A stretch of DNA of 64,000 nucleotides, taken from Bryopsis sp. KO-2023. Its lineage: Eukaryota; Chlorophyta; Ulvophyceae; Bryopsidales; Bryopsidaceae. The notes under the pieces were generated by a model, which made no database searches, was not told where the DNA came from, and saw only the letters and a list, made by a program, of their open reading frames with translations. The stretch spans positions 5,487,501 to 5,551,500 of the forward strand of contig BSYQ01000005.1 in assembly GCA_030272585.1 (NCBI GenBank), in the 5' to 3' direction. How positions within the stretch are numbered: the stretch's first letter is position 1; the number at the start of each line of letters is the position of its first letter. Position numbers and translations under genes: made by a program. Positions 8,734-18,261 of the stretch are shown one piece after another.

Positions 8734-11385
8734 ATGGCTGACCGTGAACACGCATTGGCAGTGCGCGAGCCTCAAGTTGAAGAGCCAGGGATTGAACCTG
8801 AGTTCGATGAGGAATTGCCTGACGCACCCAATGTTGTGTATCAACAAATAAACGTCCAGAACATCCACAATGTCCAGCAAGCAGCTGTCGACATAGACAT
8901 GGGAGCTGATGCGGAAGCCTTAAGAGAGGATGTGGATGCGGTCCATGACCGTGTGGACGATTTAGCCCACGGGCTAAGGGGTCACCTGCAGCAAGTTGAC
9001 CAGACACTGGGGCAGAGGCTAGCCCATGCTGAGGCCTCTGTGTCGAACCAACTGGCTGGCGCATCAGAGGTGATCGGGCAGGCGCTGGAAACACAGCACC
9101 AGCATGCGCAACAGGTTGAGGCCACACAGCATGCGGTGGTGTCGCAACAGCAGAAGCTGGATTCAGTAGCGGCTCAACATAGTCGATACGAGCAGAGGCT
9201 ATTACGCCAAGATATCGACCATAGAAAAGAAAGAGCTGAGATCAAAGCTTCTGTGGACGCAATAACGAGAAGGATGGATGCCGCAGACATTCTAGCGGAC
9301 TCTCGTTTTGCTGACCTAAAAGAAGCAACTGAAGCATCAGCACTTCAGTTAAAACAACTCTCCGAGTTATCCCTTGTTCAAGGGCGGAGAATTGAAGGCT
9401 TATTAGGAACTGTTGCGGATTCCAACGAAAAAGTCGAACGGACTCTAGAATTGTTTCGGGAGTCCTTGCATAAGCAAGGTGCTGAGGTGAAGCGTTTGCA
9501 GAGCTCAAGAGTAGCAATTCAAAAAGATTTGATTGCCTTGGAGAAAAAGGCATCCAAGACCTGGGATCAGCAGCAAGATGCAGCTGATGTGGTTGCCTTA
9601 AGATTATCTGGCCTGGAACGAAGCATGGAGGATGTGAGTGGCGGAAGTCAGAGTGCCCAAAGTGGAAGTGATGCTCGTGCAGTATCACCAGAGCGAGAAG
9701 AATCAACTTCTCCTGAGCCTGAGGACTCAGCCTTTGGGATGCCGCTGCCGAAGAAATCAGTAAAGCAGTTGGCTGCATCATGGCCGCCACTAGACCAGAG
9801 CTTCGCGGTAGGAATGGTTGGGGCAGGAACCTCAACAATACCGGCTCCTCCAGCAGTACAGGTCGAGGAGGGTGAAATTGTTGCTGCAGAAGCACCACCA
9901 TGCACTGCAGTGGATAGCGCACCAGACGCTGATTTCACATTCCCTCAATTGATACCTCCAAGTACAAGAGCTCAGCCTGGAGTACGCATCTCAGAACCCG
10001 ACTCTGCCGACGGATCACGTAGACCCACACGAACTAACCCAAGAGTTCTCTCCTCAGCAGAAGTGTTATATCAAATTGACCTTGAGCGTGCTAAGGCACA
10101 GGTCAGAGAAGAGAAAGGAAAAGAACCCATGCAGATCCCCACACGTACTGGAAGATTGGGACTTGGGTTAAGTGCTTTGGGAGCAAGGGTAGAAAATAAT
10201 CCCTTTGCTGCACTTGGTTCATATGAGTCTACTGGTGGACCCAGTCGAGTTCCTCGCATGCGAGGTAACTTTGGAGACCCTGGTGATGACGACCCAGATG
10301 ATGATGGCGGTGATGATTACCGCGACAGACGAAACCGCCCACCTTCCCGCATTCCAGGTGCGCCTGATGGCGGAGGAGGTGGTGGCGGCGGTGGAGATGG
10401 TGGAGGCGGTGGACCTCCCGGTGGACCTCCTGATGGAGGTGGAGGTGGAGGTGGCGCTGGACCGGCAGGCCCAGGACCTCCTAGGCAAGGACAGTGGTTG
10501 CCTAGCACCGTCAAGTTGCAGATGCCTCGCGCATTTAACGGAAGTGGAGAACCAAAAGCCCGTAAATGGCAAGTGCTCATGACGCGGTACTTGAGAACCT
10601 GCGGAGTGCATGAGGCACAGTGGCAGTCGATTATGGCCACTAACCTTTATGGAGCTGCCTCGGATTGGTTAACGATGCAAGAGTTGAAAATTCACCGAGG
10701 TGAAAGACCACCCTTCCGTGACTGGATGGACTTCATGGATGGCTTAGCTACAGCTTTCGAATTCTCTAGTGATCGAGATGAAGCGTGGCGTGACCTCCAT
10801 AAACTCAAGCAGACTGGAACCGTGAAACAGTTCGTTAAAGAGTTTCAGCGGTTAGTCTTGAGGATTCCAGACCTCGAAGAGGATCACCAGTATTTGCTCT
10901 TCGTGGATGGACTTAAAAGTGAAGTTCAGAAGTTAGTCGCAGCAACGGTACCTCGAGATGTCGAGGCCGCCATCATATCAGCCGAACGATTGGAAGCCCT
11001 TGGAGTTGGAACACAAGGCCAAGGAGGGCAAACCAATCAGAAAAAGAAAGGAGTCTGGCGTGGTGGAAGAAAGAAGAAAGGCCAGAATCAGGGTCAGCAG
11101 CAGCAGAACCCTACACCACCAGCCCAAGCACCACCACAAGCTGCCGCAGGAGTGCAACAGCAGCAGCAACAGCAACAAGGACGAGGAGGAGGACGTGGTG
11201 GTGGTGGACGTGGACGCGGTGGTGGTAACCGTGGAAGAGGACAAGCCAATCAGGGAAGACAGAACCCCCAGGGGGGAGGGGGATATCATTGTTATCTTTG
11301 TGGAAAGAAGGGTCACCCTGTGAGGCAATGTCCTAGATTGGAGGAGGTGAAAAACCTCCCCGATGTAAAAAAAATGTTAAACTGA
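8734..11385 (+). CDS. gag: Element B Gag (883 aa)
   Basis: Capsid/nucleocapsid polyprotein, unusually long for Ty3/gypsy Gag. Residues ~50-310 are helical with heptad-like Leu/Ala/Gln/Glu patterns, probably long coiled coil. A low-complexity Gly/Pro linker follows (~residues 545-590). The retrotransposon-Gag capsid domain spans roughly 600-760 (WLTMQELK, FRDWMDFMDGLATAF, DLHKLKQTGTVKQFVKEF). Next is a Lys/Gln/Arg-Gly-Gly-rich stretch, and a CCHC zinc knuckle CYLCGKKGHPVRQC lies near the end. ATG 8734 follows the leader and starts MADREHAL, conserved in copy B'. The stop TGA at 11383-11385 sits within a frameshift signal leading into pol. Confidence 0.95.
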   Translation: MADREHALAVREPQVEEPGIEPEFDEELPDAPNVVYQQINVQNIHNVQQAAVDIDMGADAEALREDVDAVHDRVDDLAHGLRGHLQQVDQTLGQRLAHAEASVSNQLAGASEVIGQALETQHQHAQQVEATQHAVVSQQQKLDSVAAQHSRYEQRLLRQDIDHRKERAEIKASVDAITRRMDAADILADSRFADLKEATEASALQLKQLSELSLVQGRRIEGLLGTVADSNEKVERTLELFRESLHKQGAEVKRLQSSRVAIQKDLIALEKKASKTWDQQQDAADVVALRLSGLERSMEDVSGGSQSAQSGSDARAVSPEREESTSPEPEDSAFGMPLPKKSVKQLAASWPPLDQSFAVGMVGAGTSTIPAPPAVQVEEGEIVAAEAPPCTAVDSAPDADFTFPQLIPPSTRAQPGVRISEPDSADGSRRPTRTNPRVLSSAEVLYQIDLERAKAQVREEKGKEPMQIPTRTGRLGLGLSALGARVENNPFAALGSYESTGGPSRVPRMRGNFGDPGDDDPDDDGGDDYRDRRNRPPSRIPGAPDGGGGGGGGGDGGGGGPPGGPPDGGGGGGGAGPAGPGPPRQGQWLPSTVKLQMPRAFNGSGEPKARKWQVLMTRYLRTCGVHEAQWQSIMATNLYGAASDWLTMQELKIHRGERPPFRDWMDFMDGLATAFEFSSDRDEAWRDLHKLKQTGTVKQFVKEFQRLVLRIPDLEEDHQYLLFVDGLKSEVQKLVAATVPRDVEAAIISAERLEALGVGTQGQGGQTNQKKKGVWRGGRKKKGQNQGQQQQNPTPPAQAPPQAAAGVQQQQQQQQGRGGGRGGGGRGRGGGNRGRGQANQGRQNPQGGGGYHCYLCGKKGHPVRQCPRLEEVKNLPDVKKMLN

Positions 11386-11420
11386 CCGCCAGGCAGGAAA
11401 CTGCTTCGTCTGAGCCTGGC
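11367..11420 (+). promoter_or_regulatory. Programmed -1 frameshift signal of element B
   Basis: Two slippery candidates in the gag frame: A_AAA_AAA (11367-11373) and G_TTA_AAC (11376-11382), the latter immediately before the gag stop TGA. Five bases after GTTAAAC begins a perfect 7-bp stem, GCCAGGC (11388-11394) / GCCTGGC (11414-11420). The -1 frame is open from here into pol. GUUAAAC is a heptamer known from equine arteritis virus, and the distance to the stem suits it better than the A-run. Conserved in B' (48770-48823). Confidence 0.8.
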
Positions 11421-14400
11421 CGACGCAAACGTCGTAAGCGAAACAGAGTTCGTAGGCGGCGTAGGAAGCATAGATCAAAAGTAGGTGCCTCGAAAAAGGT
11501 TAAAAGTACTCACAGCGGAAAACCTGAGGAGCGGACTAGTACACCGCGTGAAGAGAGAACAGAGACACTCTCCACATCTACCCAATCGGCACATGACAAC
11601 TGCGATTGGAAAAATGAACAGAAGGAAAGCACACCGGATGAGATGGACGCGCCTCATGCGTCATCTGCATCTCTTCCCTCTGTTAGTGAATCTGTGGGCT
11701 CATTGGAGTCGCAGAGTAGTCTACAGGAGTCCCTGCCTGCAGACGTAGACGATAGTGGGTCAGAAACAACCCAGCGGTCTACCACAGAGCGAGTTAATGT
11801 GTCAGAAGTTCGATCAACTTCGTCAACCAAGGGTGACACATGCCCTCTGTTAAAAATTCAAGAAGTGCCTGTGAGAGGGTACGAAGTAAAAGCACGGATC
11901 AAGACCACGGACCTTTATGCATTCATTGATTGTGGAAGTACCGCAAACTATATCAATGATAAGGTAGCGCGTGATCTCGGGTTGTCGATTACACCAAGCT
12001 CCAAGAGAGCAATGTTGGCAAACGGAGATATCAAAGAACTGGCTGGCAGCTGTAACAACCTCCGAGTAAAGATAGGAGGGCTGAAGTGCAAAATGAAAGC
12101 GGATCTGTTCCCAGACCTTGGTTATGACCTAATATTGGGCATGCCTTGGTTGCAGAAAGAAAACCCCCGCATAGACTTTCAGCAGAATGAGATTTCAGTT
12201 TGCAAAAACAGCCAAGTGTTTCATCTCCCGTTGCGTCATCCAACCCAAGAGAGTATTGAACCTGAACGAAAAGTACAGTCGATACTGCAAGAAGTGCCAG
12301 TGACTGAGTGTTCAGCTAAACGAATGATGCGTCATCTCAAAACAGAGACAGCATTCATGGTTGTAGTGCAAGAGTCTGAAGAGAAAGCTTTAGGCCAACA
12401 TGAATTGCCTGACGCAATAGAGCGAACACAGCCATTCAACACTGAGGATGAGATTGGCAAACTTATTCGTTCAGACACCCCTGCCGAAATTAAAAAGGTG
12501 GTAGAAACACACCGTGGTGTGTTCCCTCGTGATTTACCCCCAGGGATCCCTCCAAAGAGAAAAGGTCATGAGTTTAAGATAGACCTGGAGGATCCAACAC
12601 CTATCCATCGTCCAATATACAAGCTTTCACCAGCAGAGCTGGATGAAGTGAAAGCACAAGTGGACTACCTTCTGGAACAGAAGAAAATCAAACCATCCGA
12701 GTCCCCTTGGGGCGCGCCAATCCTATTTGTACCGAAAAAGGATGGAGGCTTAAGGATGTGTGTGGATTACAGGTGGATCAATAAGGTGACGGTGAAAAAC
12801 CGGTATCCTTTACCCCTGCCAGAAGAATTGATGGATAGAGTGTTCAAAGCCAAAGTGTTCTCGAAGTTAGATCTGCGATCAGGCTACTGGCAATTTCCAG
12901 TAAGGCCATCTGATACAGATAAAACAGCGTTCCGCACGAGATACGGTCACTTTGAGTTTTTGGTAGCGCCTTTTGGGCTAACCAATTGCCCAGCGCAATT
13001 CCAAACTCTAGTGCAAGACCTACTCGCAGAGTTTTTAGATGATTTCGTTGTTGTCTTTATCGATGACATACTCATCTTCTCTGAAAACATGGAACAGCAT
13101 GCCGAACACTTAGAGAAAGTCCTGTCGCGACTAGCAGAATATCAGCTTTTTGCTAAGGCAAGTAAAAGTGAGCTGGCTGTCGCAACAGTAGACTATCTTG
13201 GCTACCGCATTAGCGGAAGTGGGTTAAAACCACAGGAACAAAAAGTGAAGGCAGTGAAGGAGTGGAAGGAACTACAGAGTGTTAGTGATGTACGTAGTTT
13301 CCTTGGAATGGTTTCATACTACAGGAAATTCATTCCCCAGTTTGCACATGTTGCTGGACCACTCCATGACTTAGTGAAAAAAGACCATCCCTGGAGATGG
13401 GGACAGGTGGAGCGTGGCGCATTCAATGAACTGAAAAAGCGTCTAAGTCAAGCTCCCGTCCTTATTTTTCCAGATGCGTCACTGCCTTACACTGTGATCA
13501 CTGATGCGTCGAATGAGGCCATCGGTGCCGTGTTAACACAGGATCACGGAGAGGGGCTACAGCCAATAGCTTACCTCTCACGTAGATTCAAGCCTGCCGA
13601 GCTTAACTATGCACCATACGACAAAGAGTTGTGTGCAATATGTTATGCGATGGTGCAGTGGAGACATTATCTAGAAGGTTGTGCGGGTGGAGTAACAGTG
13701 TTCACTGACCACCAACCTCTGACGCATATTCTGTCGCAGAGGAACCTTTCTAGAACCCAAGCAAGATGGCTTGAGGCGGGGTACCTGACTTCGATCAACC
13801 CCAAGATCTCCTATATCAAAGGCAAGGCTAATGTGTTAGCAGATGCTCTCTCCCGCAGTGTTCCTAAGCCCGTGGAAACTGCGATGAACATTTCCACTTG
13901 GCAAGTGCATCAAGCAAGCCAAGACGAGTGGAAACAAGCCCTCCAAGCTGATAACTCCTTGGTGAAGATATTGCGGAAGCTTGAGAGTGGCGAGGAAGTT
14001 GAGGGATATTTCCTCAGAGAGGGAATACTCTGGACGGTCCCAAAAAGAGGATTAGTCGAGAAAGTGGTGGTTCCTAAAGGCCAGCGCAATAAGATCATGA
14101 AGGAGTGCCATGAGACACCTTCAGCAGGCCATACAGGACCAGCGCGAACAGGAGAAATCCTCGCGCGGCGATATTGGTGGAAGGGGTGGATGAATGAGTT
14201 GAAGGCATTTGTGCGCGAATGCCCTGTGTGCCAACAAATAAAGGCTGACACACAGAAGCCTATGGGCTTACTTCAACCCCTGCCAATACCTGAGCGGAAG
14301 TGGGAGCAGATTACCACTGACTTGGTGACAGATCTACCAGCATCCAATGGGTTTACTGCTGTAGCTGTCTTTGTCGATAGACTTACCAAGTTTGTGCATT

Positions 14401-15383
14401 TCGCCCCATGTACTAAAGAGATTACCGCTGCAGGATACGCCCAACTTTTTATCGAACATGTTTACCGCAACCATGGCCTACCTAAAGTGATTGTGTCTGA
14501 TAGAGACCCTCGCTTTACCAGCAAGTTCTGGCAGACGCTTTTTAAAGCTCTGGGTACAGAGATTCGTATGAGTACAGCTTACCACCCTCAGACGGATGGG
14601 CAGAGTGAGGTTACCATACGTACTCTGGAAAATTTTCTAAGGCCATATGCTGAGAGGTATCCCCATAAGTGGGTTGAGTATTTACCTACAGCAGAGTTTG
14701 CAGCAAACAATGCAGTGAATGCGAGTACAGGGTTCGCACCTGCATATTTGATGTATGGGTACCATCCAGAAACACCAAACATTGGTGGGACGGCAACGCA
14801 ATTTCAAGTGGAAGCAGTTAAGACTATGGTAGCACGGATGGCACAGGACTTAGATACCGCAAAAGCATATTACTCTAGAGCACAACACAGAATGTGTGTG
14901 AGTGCAAACAAGAAGAGGAAAGATATTGCTTTTGAGAAAGGGGATAAAGTCCTGATAAAAAGCCGTTTTATTCCGTTGGCTGCTTTGAACAAAGTGAGTC
15001 CAAAACTGCGCCGTCGATTTGTGGGTCCCTTTGAAATTGTGGAGAAAATATCAAAGGTGGCTTACAGAGTTCAACTTCCGGAAACATGGCTCATTCACCC
15101 AGTGTTTCATGTTTCTAAGTTCAAGCGTTATCACGCCTCGAGTGATAACAGCAGGCAGATACAACCTCCAGAAGGAGAGTTGATTGGTAGCGAAGTAGAG
15201 TATGAGGTCGAAAATATCCTAAGGGCTAGAGGTAAACGCAATCGTGAATACCTAGTGCTGTGGAAAGGATACGATCTACTTGACGCTACTTGGGAACCTG
15301 AAGCTAATCTGGTTAACGCACCAGATATACTTCGCGCATTTAAAGAGAAAGAAAGAAAAGAGTTGCAGAAAGGAAGAGAATAG
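11373..15383 (+). CDS. pol: Element B Pol: protease, RT, RNase H, integrase, chromodomain
   Basis: Open in the -1 frame relative to gag from 11373; the first ATG (11643) is 270 nt inside and probably not the start. Counting from that ATG: a basic/Ser-rich lead-in, then an aspartic protease with FIDCGSTANY at residue ~96, i.e. D-C-G where D-T/S-G is usual, in both copies. Next come RT (PKKDGGLRMCVDYR, FIDDILIFS), RNase H (TDASNEAIGAVL, TDHQPLTH), the integrase zinc finger (HETPSAGH...CPVC), the catalytic triad (TTDLVTDLP, SDRDPRFTSKFW, QTDGQSE), GPF (RRFVGPFEIVEKI), and a C-terminal chromodomain (EYEVENIL, YLVLWKGYD, TWEPEANL). No disabling mutation seen. Confidence 0.95.
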   Translation, partial: NVKLTARQETASSEPGRRKRRKRNRVRRRRRKHRSKVGASKKVKSTHSGKPEERTSTPREERTETLSTSTQSAHDNCDWKNEQKESTPDEMDAPHASSASLPSVSESVGSLESQSSLQESLPADVDDSGSETTQRSTTERVNVSEVRSTSSTKGDTCPLLKIQEVPVRGYEVKARIKTTDLYAFIDCGSTANYINDKVARDLGLSITPSSKRAMLANGDIKELAGSCNNLRVKIGGLKCKMKADLFPDLGYDLILGMPWLQKENPRIDFQQNEISVCKNSQVFHLPLRHPTQESIEPERKVQSILQEVPVTECSAKRMMRHLKTETAFMVVVQESEEKALGQHELPDAIERTQPFNTEDEIGKLIRSDTPAEIKKVVETHRGVFPRDLPPGIPPKRKGHEFKIDLEDPTPIHRPIYKLSPAELDEVKAQVDYLLEQKKIKPSESPWGAPILFVPKKDGGLRMCVDYRWINKVTVKNRYPLPLPEELMDRVFKAKVFSKLDLRSGYWQFPVRPSDTDKTAFRTRYGHFEFLVAPFGLTNCPAQFQTLVQDLLAEFLDDFVVVFIDDILIFSENMEQHAEHLEKVLSRLAEYQLFAKASKSELAVATVDYLGYRISGSGLKPQEQKVKAVKEWKELQSVSDVRSFLGMVSYYRKFIPQFAHVAGPLHDLVKKDHPWRWGQVERGAFNELKKRLSQAPVLIFPDASLPYTVITDASNEAIGAVLTQDHGEGLQPIAYLSRRFKPAELNYAPYDKELCAICYAMVQWRHYLEGCAGGVTVFTDHQPLTHILSQRNLSRTQARWLEAGYLTSINPKISYIKGKANVLADALSRSVPKPVETAMNISTWQVHQASQDEWKQALQADNSLVKILRKLESGEEVEGYFLREGILWTVPKRGLVEKVVVPKGQRNKIMKECHETPSAGHTGPARTGEILARRYWWKGWMNELKAFVRECPVCQQIKADTQKPMGLLQPLPIPERKWEQITTDLVTDLPASNGFTAVAVFVDRLTKFVHFAPCTKEITAAGYAQLFIEHVYRNHGLPKVIVSDRDPRFTSKFWQTLFKALGTEIRMSTAYHPQTDGQSEVTIRTLENFLRPYAERYPHKWVEYLPTAEFAANNAVNASTGFAPAYLMYGYHPETPNIGGTATQFQVEAVKTMVARMAQDLDTAKAYYSRAQHRMCVSANKKRKDIAFEKGDKVLIKSRFIPLAALNKVSPKLRRRFVGPFEIVEKISKVAYRVQLPETWLIHPVFHVSKFKRYHASSDNSRQIQPPEGELIGSEVEYEVENILRARGKRNREYLVLWKGYDLLDATWEPEANLVNAPDILRAFKEKERKELQKGRE

Positions 15384-15832
15384 GGAAGCAGAGTGTTTGA
15401 TGGCTAAGGTGGAACTCCTTATAGCAAGGGGGCGCGAAAAAGGATACCTTAGAAAAACTCTGTCGACTTCCAAACCAACTCTTTATCTTTAATGCGTTAG
15501 GTGCCTAAGTTATTTGGCTGGCGCAGTAAGTGTAGCTTCAGTAGTACTTTAGAAACCGGGCAAACGATGTCACATTCGAGATAGTGTGGTTGTTCCGAGA
15601 AAACCCCTATCAAGTGACGTGTTGAGGTGGTCTTGACGAGACTCCAACCGAGCAAAACGTTGGTGTCTCACCCCAATAACCCAACGAGGAAAGTGTACGA
15701 GTCACCCAGCCTTATAAGCGCAGCCCTCGAACCATTTTGCCCTAGTGTTTGTGTAAACGGAGCGAGCTCCTGAGTGAAAAAGAGTCTAAAGACGCACAAA
15801 CCGTTGTTATTTCTTTCTTTCCGACGAACATA
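15384..15832 (+). promoter_or_regulatory. pol-accessory spacer of element B with a candidate internal promoter
   Basis: 449 bp without coding potential. A TATAAG sequence at 15713-15718 lies 115 nt before the accessory ATG and is retained in copy B'. It could be a TATA box giving a separate accessory mRNA. Splicing from the genomic RNA is the alternative. This is inference from position only. Confidence 0.4.
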
Positions 15833-17647
15833 ATGGCTGCCGACACACCCGCCGCAATTATTGCGAGATTGGAAGCGGAGGTAGCTCAAAAAGAAGAGGA
15901 GCTGCAGCACTTTACGTCGACCGCAGAGGAAGTGCTGCAGAACAATGAGGCCTTAACCCGGCAACTCTCAGAGTTGAGTGACCGGACGAAAGCAGCTGAG
16001 GCTGCGAAGGAGGCAGCGGAGAAAGCCAAGGATAAGGCGGAGGCGGAAAAGAAAGAAGCGGAGGACAAGACCAAGGTCTTGGAAGAAAAATTGGAAGCCA
16101 TGAAGCTGAAAAAGCAAAGGTTCCAATCTCACATGATGGCTAACCATCGTGAGAATGACCTCCGTAAGCAAGCTCTCGGGGGAATGGTGGATCGATTTAC
16201 CGCGGTAGAGGAAACGCTGCAGCGAGCTGTAGCAACCGCGTGGAGTGCAGCAGCCAACAACCTTAAGAAGGAATTGGCAGAACAAGAGCTGCAGATCGAT
16301 TTGCTGGGAGAGTCCCTCAGAGATGGCTCTGAAAAACTTCAAGTGCAGAGCGAAACAACGGACAAGATGCTGCGTTTGAACCCGCCGGTACCAGCACCAC
16401 GGGTACGCGAAGAACTGGATCGCCAAGTCCAAGTTCTGTTGTCAAACGCAACACTTGATCTGGAACCGTCCAAGGACGATGATGCGGGAGGCTCAAGCAA
16501 GGGCAAGGGGAAAGGGAAAAACAAACGCCCAAGCTCGCCGTGTAGGGATGAAGATCCACACGGAAAGAGAAGGCGAGAGGACGGTGACGATGAAGGTGGT
16601 GAGCCACCGAGGGATCGTATGCCTGGAGATGCAGCAAGAGCCAACTTGTTACTCAAGTTAAAGGCTGCCGCATTAAAGACTCCAGCACCCTCACAACCAG
16701 CGCCAACAGTTCAGACTCCCGGAGATGAGGCTACCGCAATAGCACCGGGGGAGGACTTATTCGACATGAGAGAGGAGGAGCTTTTGGACTTGGAGTTTAA
16801 CGAAGAAATTGACTTCGGCAGTCCACCTCCTAGGCTCGAAGGTCCTAGTTCTGAACTGGAGGACGGGGAAATAAGGAATGATGAAGGGCCAAGCCAGGTG
16901 ACAGAGGTTCAGCGTGCGGTCCATCCACCGTTGGAGTTAGCTCCAACAGAAGCAGCACTTCGGGCTTTCCGAGAAAAGGTTAAGCTCAGGAGATTAAGGG
17001 CGGCTGCTCAGGACAAAGTGGATGCTGCACCCAGCGAAGTGAACCTGTCACGGGAGGATATCGAGGAGGCTTGTAACCCCATCACTGCGTCAGAGAAATG
17101 GCCGAAGGTCCAATATACGAACCCCAGGGACCGAGCCTTGCAAAATTACCGCGGCAACCGGCACTTTCACGAGTTGCCCATGTGCATTTGGTGCGGGAGA
17201 AGCCCAATGCAAGCAAGTGCTCAGCGGCTGACGCAGAAGAAGTATTCCGTCCTTCCTTGTGGGTATCACCTCGTGTGTGATGCTCACTGGTTGGCATACT
17301 CGATGCTGGGGCGCATCGTCACGGCGGTCCAAAAAGTCGCGGAAGTGGACAACAAGTCCATCGCCACCGTCTCCCCATTCTCTCTACCTGCCCATATGTT
17401 GAAGCTGACACGCTCGACGTTCGAAGAAATCCCTCCGTTCCCGGCTGAGCACGAGAAGTTGCCACACTGCAACATGTGTGTGAAGCGGCAGCTCAAGGTG
17501 TCCGGCATCACAAGGGATCTGCCATTCCTTAAGTCCAAGAGGGTGGCTGCCGCATTTGATCCCTGTGTCCGGTATCGTGCAGTGCAGCAAGCGCATGCGC
17601 AGGAGCAGCGTGCTATTCAGCAAGCGCAAGCGCCGGAACAGCGTTAA
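15833..17647 (+). CDS. Accessory protein of element B: coiled coil plus RING-like Cys/His module (604 aa)
   Basis: Sense ORF between pol and the 3' LTR. I start at ATG 15833 (MAADTPAAII): copy B' encodes the same 604 residues from this Met, while the upstream reading diverges by frameshift. Residues ~5-115 form a strong Ala/Glu/Lys coiled coil. The middle is acidic and basic low complexity with a KGKGKGKNKRP stretch that could be a nuclear-localisation or nucleic-acid-binding patch. The C-terminal third has CIWC, 21 residues, LPC-xx-H-xx-C-xx-H, ~60 residues, then CNMC, which fits a RING-H2-like ligand order. It ends in Gln/Ala-rich repeats. The smaller accessory protein of element A has the same layout. 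I do not recognise a named family; function unknown. Confidence 0.85.
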   Translation: MAADTPAAIIARLEAEVAQKEEELQHFTSTAEEVLQNNEALTRQLSELSDRTKAAEAAKEAAEKAKDKAEAEKKEAEDKTKVLEEKLEAMKLKKQRFQSHMMANHRENDLRKQALGGMVDRFTAVEETLQRAVATAWSAAANNLKKELAEQELQIDLLGESLRDGSEKLQVQSETTDKMLRLNPPVPAPRVREELDRQVQVLLSNATLDLEPSKDDDAGGSSKGKGKGKNKRPSSPCRDEDPHGKRRREDGDDEGGEPPRDRMPGDAARANLLLKLKAAALKTPAPSQPAPTVQTPGDEATAIAPGEDLFDMREEELLDLEFNEEIDFGSPPPRLEGPSSELEDGEIRNDEGPSQVTEVQRAVHPPLELAPTEAALRAFREKVKLRRLRAAAQDKVDAAPSEVNLSREDIEEACNPITASEKWPKVQYTNPRDRALQNYRGNRHFHELPMCIWCGRSPMQASAQRLTQKKYSVLPCGYHLVCDAHWLAYSMLGRIVTAVQKVAEVDNKSIATVSPFSLPAHMLKLTRSTFEEIPPFPAEHEKLPHCNMCVKRQLKVSGITRDLPFLKSKRVAAAFDPCVRYRAVQQAHAQEQRAIQQAQAPEQR

Positions 17648-17822
17648 GGAGGAGGGAAAAGGAGTTATCGTCGACCAAGTGTGTGCGTGCAGCTGCTGTC
17701 AGAGACGTCAGAGCAAGAGACAGGTCCAAGACAGTTGGGTGTGGGTATGGGAGTGGGTGAGTTTTGTGTTTTTGTGTTTTTGTTTTTCTTTGTGTTTTGG
17801 TGTGCGTGGGCGCCCACTTTTT
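17648..17822 (+). other. Element B 3' untranslated region
   Basis: 175 bp, increasingly G/T-rich (TTTTTGTGTTTTTG type), running into the polypurine tract. No ORF supported. Confidence 0.6.
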
Positions 17823-17834
17823 GCGGGGGGGGCG
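17823..17834 (+). promoter_or_regulatory. Element B polypurine tract
   Basis: GCGGGGGGGGCG, two bases before the 3' LTR. It is the expected plus-strand primer. Confidence 0.75.
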
Positions 17835-17836
17835 TA

Positions 17837-18261
17837 TGTTAGTCTTTTAGCGCTATACGAGGTAGTTTGGGATAGAGCCGAGGGTGGCTGACGCATGCGG
17901 GTTCGCGAGTAAGACAGATTAGACCCAGAGTTTGGGGCATGCGTCAGCGTACTACACTTAGGGGTACTTAAGAGGCCCACTCGTTGTTTTGACATTCTTA
18001 TTCACTTTACTTTGTAAGAACTCGGGATTCGTGGGATTGGTGTGTTCCCGCTTGTGTGTGTGTTTGTGTGTGTGTGTCTAAGTGTTTGCCTGACGCAATC
18101 ACTTATCCAACCAAGTGCTCTAGTAGCGTTCACAACCGCGCTAGCTAGAGAGTTGTCTAAAGCAACAAACCCCACAAGTATACTTGCGTTAGCCAGCAAG
18201 TTATCACGAATCCAACCAACACAGCCGACCACTATTGCGTCACCCACAAGCTTCACTATCA
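17837..18261 (+). repeat. Element B 3' LTR (425 bp)
   Basis: Second member of the pair with 8164-8588. Followed by the TSD copy GTCCA (18262-18266). Confidence 0.95.

Larger units (their letters stand above)
8164..18261 (+). mobile_element. Element B: complete 10.1-kb Ty3/gypsy chromovirus with accessory ORF
   Basis: LTRs of 425 bp (8164-8588 and 17837-18261), TGTTAG...CTATCA, look identical, implying recent insertion. TSD GTCCA sits at 8159-8163 and 18262-18266. Inside are the primer site (8591-8602), gag (8734-11385), a -1 frameshift signal, pol (11373-15383), an accessory gene (15833-17647) and a polypurine tract (17823-17834). All ORFs are open, so the copy may be active. It interrupts the RT domain of element A in the antisense direction. 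A second copy, B', lies at 32541-52006. Confidence 0.96.

Noticed and set aside
9242..9922. 226-codon antisense frame inside gag of element B (and its mirror at 50255-50935)
   Set aside because: It lies wholly opposite a gene with clear domains and has no domain of its own. Conservation in B' follows from the gag copy.
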